DNA of 35,740 nt from Promethearchaeota archaeon. Lineage in GTDB: Archaea > Asgardarchaeota > Lokiarchaeia > Sigyniarchaeales > Promethearchaeaceae. Both the position numbers and the translations under genes were made by a program. Each line of letters opens with the position of its first letter. Within the stretch, counting starts at the first letter, position 1. Below, in pieces: positions 26,661 through 34,057 of this stretch. The notes under the pieces are model-generated. The model did not search any database and was not told where the DNA came from. It saw only the letters and a list, made by a program, of their open reading frames with translations. The DNA is taken from the NCBI GenBank assembly GCA_004524545.1, contig SDNX01000015.1, forward strand, positions 1 through 35,740, given 5' to 3'.

Positions 26661-27806
26661 ATGGCAGAAGATCAAGATTTTTTGTCGGCGAAACCATTAG
26701 TCGTCGACAACGGTACCGGTATTTCTAAGAACGGTTTTGCGGGTGAAGATCAACCTCGATCCGTATTTCCGACGCTTATTGGCTACCCAAAATACACTTC
26801 AATCATGACAGACGTCGAGCACTACACACGGGAGTATTACATTGGAGAAGAAGCCTTGCAATTAAAAGGTGTCTTAAAATTAATGTTCCCTGTAGAGCAC
26901 GGTATTATTGAAGACTGGTTAGCTATGGAGAAAATCTGGCATTATACTTTCTACACTGATTTACGTGTTGACCCTAGTGAACATCCGGTTTTATTAACCG
27001 AAGCACCATTGAACCCACGTCCAAATCGAGAAAGAATGGCAGAAATTATGTTCGAGACCTTTAACACCCCCGCGATATACGTAGCTATGCAAGCAGTACT
27101 ATCCTTGTATGCATCAGGTCGTACGACAGGATGTGTATTGGATATTGGTGACGGTGTATCCCACGTTGTGCCAATATATGAGGGCTTCGCTCTATCCCAT
27201 GCGATCGCTCGATTAGACTTAGCAGGACGAGACATCACTACCTACCTACAACGATTACTAAGACAGAAAGGATTCAGTTTTACTACCTCAGCTGAAAAAG
27301 AAATTGTCCGAGACATCAAAGAGAAACTCTGTTATGTTGCATTAGACCCAGAGAAAGAAATTATGCTCTCCAAGAAGATTTCTGGCAACGAGAAAGTATA
27401 TATGCTACCTGACGGTGAAACCATTACTGTTGGTGTAGAGAGATTCCTTGCACCAGAGTGCTTCTTCAATCCATCTGTGATTGGGAAAGAGTTAGAACCT
27501 TTAGACGACGTCCTCTGTAATTCCATTAAAGGCTGTGACGTTGACTTGCGACGTGATCTATATGCAAACATCGTACTTTCCGGTGGTTCAACAATGTACC
27601 CAGGACTTAAAGAACGTTTGACTCGAGAGATCAAACAACAAGTCGCTGAGAGTGTAGAGGTCAAAGTTATCGCCCCACCTGAAAGGATGTATTCTGTTTG
27701 GATCGGCGGCTCTATCTTAGCCTCCTTGAAGACTTTCCAACGTATGTGGGTATCTCGACGCGAATACAAAGAATTGGGCGCATCTGTAATCCACAGATGT
27801 TTTTAG
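26661..27806 (+). CDS. Actin (Asgard lokiactin)
   Basis: This is a true actin, 381 residues against 375 in eukaryotes, colinear throughout. Nucleotide-binding parts are present: VDNGTG with NGFAGED near 16-30, [16 protein letters not shown] near 160-175, and [10 protein letters not shown] near 309-318. The residue pairing with His73 is present (PVEHG), as is the Gln of the [14 protein letters not shown] segment. The end reads [17 protein letters not shown] to HRCF, like the eukaryotic tail HRKCF. It should form filaments, as shown for Asgard actins. Codon choice differs from the neighbours, with many C-ending codons (GTC, GAC, AAC, TTC, ACC), which fits high expression. No profilin or other actin regulator is adjacent. 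Confidence 0.98.
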   Translation: MAEDQDFLSAKPLVVDNGTGISKNGFAGEDQPRSVFPTLIGYPKYTSIMTDVEHYTREYYIGEEALQLKGVLKLMFPVEHGIIEDWLAMEKIWHYTFYTDLRVDPSEHPVLLTEAPLNPRPNRERMAEIMFETFNTPAIYVAMQAVLSLYASGRTTGCVLDIGDGVSHVVPIYEGFALSHAIARLDLAGRDITTYLQRLLRQKGFSFTTSAEKEIVRDIKEKLCYVALDPEKEIMLSKKISGNEKVYMLPDGETITVGVERFLAPECFFNPSVIGKELEPLDDVLCNSIKGCDVDLRRDLYANIVLSGGSTMYPGLKERLTREIKQQVAESVEVKVIAPPERMYSVWIGGSILASLKTFQRMWVSRREYKELGASVIHRCF

Positions 27807-27891
27807 ACAATTTAATACAAAATTCAATTAATTTTTCTTATTTCTATTCTATTAGGTTTCCTCAGCATGAGAGTTTTCGATAGGAAGAAAA

Positions 27892-29034
27892 TTATACGGT
27901 AATAAACCGTGATTTTGTGATTACTTCTACTTTATCATTCCAGAGAATTACATCATTTTCGAGACGTTGCCCACCTAACCCTTCTTTATACACTCCAGGC
28001 TCTATGGTGAACACCATTCCATTTTCTGCTTTCACTTCTTTCCACCGTTTCAAAGCCTTGGGGTCTTTGGGTTTTCCCGCTAGAATTGGAGCATCATGTT
28101 CTGTTAACCCTAATCCATGACCAAGAGCATGCGGCATAGAGTATCCTCCATCTTTTATTACTTTTACAGCGGCTTCATGCACTTGCCATAAGGGAACTCC
28201 GATATCTAAAGTTTCTAAGGCAGCATCATAAGCCTGTTGAGTTAAATCCCGCATTTTTTGCTGTTCTTCAGATAGCTCTCCAAAACTGATGGGAACCGTT
28301 ATATCCGAATTGTACCCCTTATATCGTGCTCCAAAATCTACGACCGCTAAACCTGGTACTGCAAATTTTGCATTACTCGCTGCGGGATGACAATGGAGAT
28401 TATGTGCTCGGGGTGTACTCCCCACTAATGTAGGAAATGCTACATCTTCCGCCCCTAAGTTCAACATCGTTTGTCTTATTTTTAAATCTAAATCGACTTC
28501 AGTTTCATCAGTAGCATTTTGAGCAAATTTTTCAATTTCGAGAATCGTTTTATTGCCTATTTCTGCAGCTCCTTTCAGCAAATCTAATTCCGCAGCAGAT
28601 TTGGTGGTTCGGAGTTCATTTAAGAGCCTATTTATCTTTTCGGGATGGTTGTAAACCTTAACAAAAGGCTTCATCCGTTTAAATTGAAGATAGGAGGATA
28701 AAGGGATATTAGAGTTTAATCCAATGGTTAGTCTTAATTTTTTGAATTTTTCCTTCATTAAGAATTTATAAAACGCTGCCGAACTCTCATAATCGTAGAT
28801 ATTAAAAATCTCATCCACTTCAGCATATTTTTCTGCTAATGGAACATCCCATGGAGATAAGAAAAGTTCTCCTTTTCGAGTTACCATCACAAGTGCATCC
28901 ATAGGATGCCCCGAAAGATATTGCATGTTTATATCTTTCATATTTTCATAGTCAAAAATGAATAACACGTCGATTTTGTTTTCATCAAGGAAACTCACGA
29001 CTTTTTCGAGTTTTTCATCGGTTATGGGTCGCAT
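27892..29034 (-). CDS. M24 family peptidase (Xaa-Pro dipeptidase-like), copy 1
   Basis: A 380-residue pita-bread metallopeptidase. The N-terminal creatinase-like domain (1-140) has YLSGHPMDA and LSPWDVPLAEKY. The catalytic domain has all five metal ligands: D233 (VVDFG), D244 (NSDIT), H306 (HALGHGLGL), E345 (TIEPGVY) and E359 (QRLEND). It should therefore be active, probably as a dipeptidase or aminopeptidase acting before proline. It lies 61 bases after a close relative on the same strand; the two arose by tandem duplication. It converges on actin, with 85 bases between. Confidence 0.9.
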   Translation of the reverse strand: MRPITDEKLEKVVSFLDENKIDVLFIFDYENMKDINMQYLSGHPMDALVMVTRKGELFLSPWDVPLAEKYAEVDEIFNIYDYESSAAFYKFLMKEKFKKLRLTIGLNSNIPLSSYLQFKRMKPFVKVYNHPEKINRLLNELRTTKSAAELDLLKGAAEIGNKTILEIEKFAQNATDETEVDLDLKIRQTMLNLGAEDVAFPTLVGSTPRAHNLHCHPAASNAKFAVPGLAVVDFGARYKGYNSDITVPISFGELSEEQQKMRDLTQQAYDAALETLDIGVPLWQVHEAAVKVIKDGGYSMPHALGHGLGLTEHDAPILAGKPKDPKALKRWKEVKAENGMVFTIEPGVYKEGLGGQRLENDVILWNDKVEVITKSRFITV

Positions 29035-29095
29035 AGTAAAAAATGGAAATTAATATTCAAAAATGTTCAGATAAAGAAGAATAGAAATAAAGGAA

Positions 29096-30253
29096 CTATG
29101 GAACGGTAATAAACCGAGATTTTGTGATTACTTCTACTTTATCATTCCAAATAATTACATCATTTTCGAGACGTTGACCACCTTCCCCTTCAACATACAC
29201 CCCAGGTTCGATGGTAAATACCATACCATTTTCTGCTTTGACTTCTTTCCAGTATTGGAGGGACATAGGATCTTTGGGTTTTGCCGATACATAAGGGGCA
29301 TCATGGGTAGCTAGACCAATTCCATGTCCAAGGGAATGAGGCATGTTATGTCCCGCTTTTTCGATTTCATTTACTGCAGCTTCATGAACCTTCCATAAAG
29401 GAACACCCACTTCAAGGATTGCAATTGCAGCATCGTATGCCTTTCGTGTGAGTTCCCGAATTTCTTTCTGCTTATCATTTAATTCGCCGAAGCTTATGGG
29501 TACGGTTATATCTGATCGATATCCTTCATAATTTGCTCCATAATCAATCAAAGCTAAACCAGGAAGTGCAAATTTTTCGGTGCTTGCTAGTGGATAACAA
29601 TGAATATTATGAGAACGATTAGTATTTCCCACTAAAGCATCGAATGCGACATCGATTGCACCCATATCGATCATTTTCTTTCGAACCAAGATGCTCAAGT
29701 CATTTTCCGTCTCATCCGTAGCATTTAGAGCAAATTTTTCGATCTCAGGAATTGTCTTATTCCCAATATTGGCAGCTTCTCTGAGGAAATCTAATTCTTG
29801 GGGAGACTTTGTGGTGCGTAAATCCCCTAAAAGATTGGAGACTTTTTGAGGTTCAGTAAAGAATTCCAATTGAGGTGCATGGTTTTTGAACATTAAATAA
29901 CTACCGAATGAATAAGATGAGGGTACTCCTACGGTAGCCTTATTTTTCTTAATTTTTTCAGAAAGAAAATACTGTAAAAATTTCATGTAACTTTTATCGA
30001 AATTTTGTACATCGAAAATCTCATCCACTACGGCGTATTTATTTGCTAAAGATATATCCCAGGGTAATAAATACGTCTCTCCCTTTTGAGTGACAAACGC
30101 TGTTGCATCTTGAGGATGCCCAGTTAAATATTGCATATTGGGACTCCGTGTCTCCTCGGAGTTATTGATCATCAAAAAATCGATATTATTTTCGGTAAGA
30201 AAATCAATTATTTTTGTAAACTTTTCACCCGAAATAGGTTTGAACTTAGTCAT
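29096..30253 (-). CDS. M24 family peptidase (Xaa-Pro dipeptidase-like), copy 2
   Basis: Paralogue of the gene that follows it, alike over the whole length. The five ligands are kept (counting from M7 of the longest reading: D237, D248, H310, E349, E363). I use ATG 30253, which aligns with the start of copy 1 (KPISGEKF against RPITDEKL); the longer reading begins with GTG 30271. The last 80 bases are almost identical to copy 1 while the rest has diverged, which suggests gene conversion. It is the first gene of the pair and divergent from the membrane-protein gene. Confidence 0.9.
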   Translation of the reverse strand: MTKFKPISGEKFTKIIDFLTENNIDFLMINNSEETRSPNMQYLTGHPQDATAFVTQKGETYLLPWDISLANKYAVVDEIFDVQNFDKSYMKFLQYFLSEKIKKNKATVGVPSSYSFGSYLMFKNHAPQLEFFTEPQKVSNLLGDLRTTKSPQELDFLREAANIGNKTIPEIEKFALNATDETENDLSILVRKKMIDMGAIDVAFDALVGNTNRSHNIHCYPLASTEKFALPGLALIDYGANYEGYRSDITVPISFGELNDKQKEIRELTRKAYDAAIAILEVGVPLWKVHEAAVNEIEKAGHNMPHSLGHGIGLATHDAPYVSAKPKDPMSLQYWKEVKAENGMVFTIEPGVYVEGEGGQRLENDVIIWNDKVEVITKSRFITVP

Positions 30254-30323
30254 AAACAGATCATGGTTCACATTATTGAAAAAGCTTCATAGGACATTTT
30301 TTTATCGAAATGTGGTTGATAGC

Positions 30324-30332
30324 TTTTTATAC
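30324..30332 (+). promoter_or_regulatory. TATA box of a leaderless promoter
   Basis: TTTTTATAC is centred 26 bases before ATG 30354. This puts the transcription start at or next to the ATG, the usual layout of archaeal leaderless genes; no SD is present. Confidence 0.55.
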
Positions 30333-30353
30333 TCATGTGAGAACACAATTTGC

Positions 30354-31214
30354 ATGACTGAAAATATGGTTGAAAATCTTGGTAAGTTTGACCAACCTAT
30401 CAGAGAAAAACGACTCAATTGGGTCTTGTTTGTGGTCTGCATTAGTATATTACTTTTTGGAGCAATTTTTGCAGTAGATTGGACAGTTATGCTGTTTGAG
30501 CAATTTAATAGACCTGGGATGGTATTTCCTAAACCTTTGGATCTAAAACAAACAGCGTTTACTGGGATTGGAAAGGCTGTTAATTCCGTTTTATGTTTAG
30601 TAATCGTTATAATGGTGTTAGATAGTAGAATCGATAAAAAAGACTGGTTGTTGCTCTTTTTCGCATTTTTATTTATTGTTCCTACCGATATTATCATGCG
30701 AATTATCGACTTAAATCCTAATTTGGATGCTTCTACTCCATTTTTCATGGTGGGGGGTGTAACGTCGATTTTAGCACATTTGGTATTGTTTTTCCGACAT
30801 GGAAGAGGATTCCCCTACTGGAGAAAAAGTAAGCGTGCTGATTTACCTAAGAAAAATTGGTTCCAAATGCTCTGGTTACCTGCAGTCATATTTGGATCAG
30901 CAGGTCTCGCGATGGGTTTTCTATGGCAGTACATGGTTCCGATTAACCATCAAATTATTGGTCCAGCGTATACTGCCTTTTTCTGCATGAACACGTGGGT
31001 AGCATGGGAATCTGTTAGGTATAAGCTTTATCCAAAGCGAAATGCAATTTTTGCAGCAATTGGGGTTACTCTGTGGTATTTAACGGAAGTGGTCGGGGAA
31101 ATTTGGAATGTACAAATTGGCCTGCCTTCATTTATCGCATTCCAATTCATCTGGATGGTCTATGGACCTGGAATCCTTTTAATTGCATTAAGTGGAATTA
31201 AATTCAAGAAATAA
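30354..31214 (+). CDS. Polytopic membrane protein, unknown
   Basis: From ATG 30354 this encodes 286 residues with a short N-terminal cytoplasmic tail (MTENMVENLGKF) and about seven or eight hydrophobic helices, ending in a basic FKK. A histidine- and arginine-containing loop (FFRHGRGFPYWRK) lies mid-protein. No transporter or enzyme motif is recognised. An in-frame reading upstream to 30138 would run antisense through the M24 copy 2 gene and is unlikely. The leaderless TATA box fits the start chosen. It ends 12 bases before the convergent 100-residue gene. Confidence 0.7.
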   Translation: MTENMVENLGKFDQPIREKRLNWVLFVVCISILLFGAIFAVDWTVMLFEQFNRPGMVFPKPLDLKQTAFTGIGKAVNSVLCLVIVIMVLDSRIDKKDWLLLFFAFLFIVPTDIIMRIIDLNPNLDASTPFFMVGGVTSILAHLVLFFRHGRGFPYWRKSKRADLPKKNWFQMLWLPAVIFGSAGLAMGFLWQYMVPINHQIIGPAYTAFFCMNTWVAWESVRYKLYPKRNAIFAAIGVTLWYLTEVVGEIWNVQIGLPSFIAFQFIWMVYGPGILLIALSGIKFKK

Positions 31215-31226
31215 AATAATTCCTTT

Positions 31227-31529
31227 TTATTTTTTCATACGATTTAAGAAATCATAAAGTATAGTAGAAACAGGAGGTTCACTTTTTCGAATTTCTCGAG
31301 AGATTTTTGTGTATAAGCGAATTTTCTCAAAATCGGTGAAATACCTATGTAAAAATTCCACAAGTTTCTGATGTTCGTCTACATCTGCGATATATTCATC
31401 ATTCTCGGTAGGAATCATAAGAGAAACTTTATTGTTTTCATGAAATCGCAATGTGCATATCTGACTGTAAGATTCCACTTCAATTTCTGTTATAATAGGT
31501 TCATCCATTGCTTCCAAATTCTCAACCAT
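31227..31529 (-). CDS. 100-residue protein, unknown
   Basis: An acidic protein of 100 residues with a strand-rich first half (IEVESYSQICTLRF, VSLMIPT) and a helical second half (KLVEFLHRYFTDFEKI, STILYDFLNRMKK). No motif is recognised and no cysteine pattern is seen. The first 12 residues (MVENLEAMDEPI) resemble the N-terminus of the membrane protein on the other strand (MVENLGKFDQPI from its M5), perhaps by chance. The ATG is clear. Length and codon use look like a real gene. Confidence 0.6.
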   Translation of the reverse strand: MVENLEAMDEPIITEIEVESYSQICTLRFHENNKVSLMIPTENDEYIADVDEHQKLVEFLHRYFTDFEKIRLYTKISREIRKSEPPVSTILYDFLNRMKK

Positions 31530-31570
31530 CTTAATTAATGATTAAATAGATCTAAAGTTATATCCATAGT

Positions 31571-31693
31571 TTAGAGGAATTCTAAAAAAGATCCTAATTG
31601 CTTATTGTATTCTTTTGCACTGCTAAGTGCGTTTGCGTTAGCTCTGGATAATATAAAATGAGAAAATATGGGGATCATACAAATCAAATCCAT
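31571..31693 (-). CDS. Possible 40-residue small protein
   Basis: A minus-strand frame of 40 residues starts at ATG 31693 (a second ATG at 31678), with a hydrophobic first half (MIPIFSHFILS) and an amphipathic helix after it (ANALSSAKEYNKQLGSFLEF). It follows the 72-residue gene by 26 bases on the same strand. There is no clear SD. It may be a small membrane-associated protein or a remnant of a longer gene; evidence is only composition and context. Confidence 0.3.
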   Translation of the reverse strand: MDLICMIPIFSHFILSRANANALSSAKEYNKQLGSFLEFL

Positions 31694-31719
31694 TTTATGT
31701 TTCTCATAACTCTCTAAAA

Positions 31720-31938
31720 TTATGGAACAAGTTTATTTCGGCGTAAAAACCATGATGGCAATTGAAAATCTTGCTCTATCCCTTGTTCAAATTCGACCTT
31801 TCCCTTAATTATGTTCTTGGGAACAAAAACCGTATTGTCTTTTACTTGTATTTTTGTGAACTCTACTTTCACAAGTTGTTTTGATATATCCCGAATAACA
31901 CCTGTCATTTTCCGATATTCATTACCATAAAACATCAT
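31720..31938 (-). CDS. 72-residue basic protein, unknown
   Basis: A 72-residue protein with alternating strand pattern (VIRDISKQLVKVEFTKIQVKDNTVFVPKN) and a basic C-terminus (WFLRRNKL). This could be a small beta-barrel, but I recognise no family. Two ATG codons lie in tandem at 31938 and 31935. An AT-rich upstream region (31939-32160) could supply its promoter. It is possibly co-transcribed with the small frame at 31571-31693 and the 100-residue gene. Confidence 0.5.
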   Translation of the reverse strand: MMFYGNEYRKMTGVIRDISKQLVKVEFTKIQVKDNTVFVPKNIIKGKVEFEQGIEQDFQLPSWFLRRNKLVP

Positions 31939-32160
31939 GTTGATTACCCTTTTTTGTTAGTATGTTTGGTGTTTGACGGATTATAAAAAGGTAATGAGTG
32001 GTATTTATTGTGTTATAAATATTCTGTCGGTTGTCACCTTTTGACATCTATTCGCTGATTAAACCTTTAAAAATAAAATTTTATTACTTACGCTATATTG
32101 TATAAACTAGCACTTTTGTTCGTTATTTTTTGAAAAAAAACCGGTTTTTGATGATTTAAA
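31939..32160. other. Divergent intergenic region with promoters
   Basis: This 222-base AT-rich stretch separates the 72-residue gene (minus) from the JAMM-like gene (plus). Candidate TATA elements include TTATAAATATT near 32009-32019 for the minus strand and CTATATTGTATAAA near 32092-32105 for the plus strand. It ends with a perfect palindrome at 32136-32149. No coding frame is seen. Confidence 0.4.
32136..32149. promoter_or_regulatory. 14-base perfect palindrome before the JAMM-like gene
   Basis: AAAAACCGGTTTTT reads the same on both strands and lies 12-25 bases before ATG 32161. Its place suggests an operator or an RNA hairpin near the start, but A/T-rich arms make chance possible. Confidence 0.35.
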
Positions 32161-32607
32161 ATGACAAGTGGATATAGATACCTTATACCTGAAGCAATTT
32201 TCGACGAGTTAACCAATAAAGTTAAAGAAAGTGGTGATACAATTTTCCAAGGTTGGTTATTTGCTGAGAGAAAGGATTACTTCGGCATAGTAACTGATTA
32301 TATAATTGGTGATGATGAATCAAACGTACACGAAAAACCCAAATCTTGGATGCGTATGAAGAAAAACAAGATCTTTAATATGCGGAAATATAAACAAGAG
32401 AGAGGGTGCGATATTGTTTGGTCAATGCACTCCCATCCCGATGGTAACGAAGAATTACATGAAGTTGATGAGGAGATTCTAAACTATCTATCAACTGGGG
32501 TTATGATTATTGTCACGGCAAATAACATTATTGGTCACTTCTACGATAAAAGAGAATCCAAAAAAGCAATTCGCGATAAAATGCTGTTCGAGATTATTTC
32601 TGAATAA
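32161..32607 (+). CDS. JAMM/MPN-like protein with incomplete active site
   Basis: A 148-residue protein with the core of the JAMM (JAB1/MPN) metalloprotease fold: HSHP with H90 and H92, and Asp103 ten residues after H92, as in HxH-x7-S-x2-D. The Ser of that motif is His100, and the Glu that normally lies in an early EFxxxLxG stretch is not found where expected (IFQGWLFA near 28-35). It may bind zinc but should not be a normal deubiquitinase. In Asgard archaea JAMM proteins act in ubiquitin-like systems; no ubiquitin or E1/E2 gene is adjacent. The ATG is clear. Confidence 0.6.
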   Translation: MTSGYRYLIPEAIFDELTNKVKESGDTIFQGWLFAERKDYFGIVTDYIIGDDESNVHEKPKSWMRMKKNKIFNMRKYKQERGCDIVWSMHSHPDGNEELHEVDEEILNYLSTGVMIIVTANNIIGHFYDKRESKKAIRDKMLFEIISE

Positions 32608-32720
32608 TTTCATGAATCACTTTTTTTTCATTTGGAACGGTCATAATTCGTGAAAGACTACTCCAAAAATTTTTTAGTTTATGTCTCCCATTCCCACTTA
32701 CTTCCAATAGTAAGATCCAA

Positions 32721-32807
32721 GCGGAGGTTGTTTAGCTCGGTAAAACGCTGGCCTGCTAAGTCAGTGCAGACAACTGCGCGTGGGTTCAAATCCCACTCTC
32801 CGCGCCA
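32721..32807 (+). tRNA. tRNA-Ser (anticodon GCT)
   Basis: The sequence folds as a class II tRNA. Acceptor stem GCGGAGG pairs with TCTCCGC, D arm GTTT/AAAC, anticodon stem CTGGC/GTCAG around loop CTGCTAA (anticodon GCT), long variable arm GCAG-ACAA-CTGC, and T arm GTGGG/CCCAC with loop TTCAAAT. Discriminator G and an encoded CCA follow. The long variable arm and GCT anticodon identify serine. There is no intron. It ends eight bases before the stop of the DUF99 gene. Confidence 0.96.
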
Positions 32808-32815
32808 TTTTTCTT

Positions 32816-33373
32816 TTATTTCCATGCCGAAGCTATTTTATGGGCTAATAATAATTGCTCTGGAAGTCGTGAACGTATGCAAAATTTCTTTAAAAAACGT
32901 TCTACTAGCTTTTCATCTATATTCTGACACGAAATGTATATTGGCTTAAAACCATGCGTGGTTGAAAAGGGTAGCATAGGTCCAGCTTGATCAACCAAAA
33001 TTTCTCGTAAATCTGAATTATCAACTTTTTGAATCGCGGAATAAATAGCACCAGCAGTGGGAGGGTTTTCTGTTATCGCTAAGAGCGGTTTCTGAAGAGT
33101 TTGACTAATAGTACGGATGTCTACAATATTTAATCCTCCCACAGAAATTCCATGAAGCAAGATGAGATTGAAATTATCTTGATTTTTTTGCAACTCTTCT
33201 AAAATCTTTTGTGTCGCATCGATCCCATCCACTGTAATAGTTGTACGAGTGACATACTCTAAAAATGTGGATTTACAGTAGACAAAAAATACTTCAGTAG
33301 AGGTGTCCCCTTTATGATGTGGTGAATCATCGATTGCTACCACGTGAATACCGTTTTTTATTGTAAACATCAT
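32816..33373 (-). CDS. DUF99 (UPF0215) family protein, endonuclease V-like fold
   Basis: A 185-residue member of the archaeal DUF99 family: VVAIDDSPHHKGD near 11-23, TITVDGIDAT near 45-54, ILLHGISVGGLNIVDI near 71-86 and a KPLLAITENPP stretch near 94-104. The family fold is related to endonuclease V, and Asp15/Asp16 are the likely metal residues; the physiological substrate is not established. Two ATG codons lie in tandem. It starts three bases after the zinc-ribbon/winged-helix gene, so the two form an operon. Confidence 0.85.
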   Translation of the reverse strand: MMFTIKNGIHVVAIDDSPHHKGDTSTEVFFVYCKSTFLEYVTRTTITVDGIDATQKILEELQKNQDNFNLILLHGISVGGLNIVDIRTISQTLQKPLLAITENPPTAGAIYSAIQKVDNSDLREILVDQAGPMLPFSTTHGFKPIYISCQNIDEKLVERFLKKFCIRSRLPEQLLLAHKIASAWK

Positions 33374-33376
33374 TTT

Positions 33377-33901
33377 CTAACTCGTTCGATTACTTTGGCG
33401 GAGTTTACGGATTAGAACTTGATTAACCTGAAAATCCATTTGAATGTAACCTTGACGATTTAATTCATTCAATTTCATTCGTAAAACATAAAACTCCTTC
33501 CGACCCACTACACCGATTTTCTGGGCGAGATCTTTTAGGGAAATCCAATTAAAATTGAGAGCTCGAAGAATATTATCCTTGTTTATTCGAGGATGGGGGG
33601 AGGGTACGGGGATATTCGGACGTTCAGAGGGTTGAGGGGGACTAATTGGGTTGCGAGGAGATCTTGGTAAACCAGGTTCACTAAATGCCCCCATATCTTG
33701 AGGTCGCAGCAAATTAGCGGGTTCATCACCATGGACTGGCATCATATCTTGAAAATCTCGTAACTCTTGTTTCGTTGCACCGTATTCAAACCCACACGAT
33801 TCACATATCACCTTTTTTCCTTTTATTATTCGTTGGACTTGCATGGGACTGAAGGGAGTACCACAGTCGGGGCATATTATACCAGTTTCATCCTCTAGAA
33901 T
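33377..33901 (-). CDS. Zinc-ribbon and winged-helix protein, probable AUU start
   Basis: From the first ATG (33844) this gives 155 residues, but the frame is open for 19 more codons upstream, and these hold CPDC, the missing half of a zinc ribbon completed by CESC. The only plausible start there is ATT 33901, seven bases after a strong SD, AAGGTG; it gives 174 residues. Order: zinc ribbon (about 9-40), Pro-rich linker (about 70-108), then a winged helix (about 108-165, LKDLAQKIGVVGRKEFYVLRMKLNEL). It resembles a transcription factor or other DNA-binding protein. Otherwise a one-base deletion has separated an upstream ATG at about 33885 (MKLV, then stop) from the gene. DUF99 follows by three bases. 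Confidence 0.6.
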   Translation of the reverse strand: MLEDETGIICPDCGTPFSPMQVQRIIKGKKVICESCGFEYGATKQELRDFQDMMPVHGDEPANLLRPQDMGAFSEPGLPRSPRNPISPPQPSERPNIPVPSPHPRINKDNILRALNFNWISLKDLAQKIGVVGRKEFYVLRMKLNELNRQGYIQMDFQVNQVLIRKLRQSNRTS

Positions 33902-33908
33902 TCTTTAA

Positions 33909-33914
33909 CACCTT
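33909..33914 (-). promoter_or_regulatory. Shine-Dalgarno site before a probable AUU start
   Basis: The minus strand reads AAGGTG, seven bases before ATT 33901. The same motif precedes the TTG start of fen1. A TATA-like GGAATATATTTTCG near 33948-33961 would place the transcript start shortly upstream. Confidence 0.5.
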
Positions 33915-34057
33915 AGGTTCGATCTACAATGATTAAGTAGAGCGCACGAAAATATATTCCTATTTCCTTCTAATCATTTGGATTTGGGAGTACGATGTTA
34001 TGTGCATGTTCCACGGATATATATCTGAGTATTGCGAAAGTTCGTCAAACGCCTCTT

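Noticed and set aside
30138-30353. Upstream in-frame extension of the membrane-protein gene
   Set aside because: It runs antisense through the M24 copy 2 start and adds no recognisable sequence; the TATA box at 30324-30332 supports ATG 30354.
30354-31214. Membrane protein as the missing ECF S component
   Set aside because: It is larger than S components (usually about 180-200 residues), lies 11 kb from the ecf genes and lacks S-component motifs.
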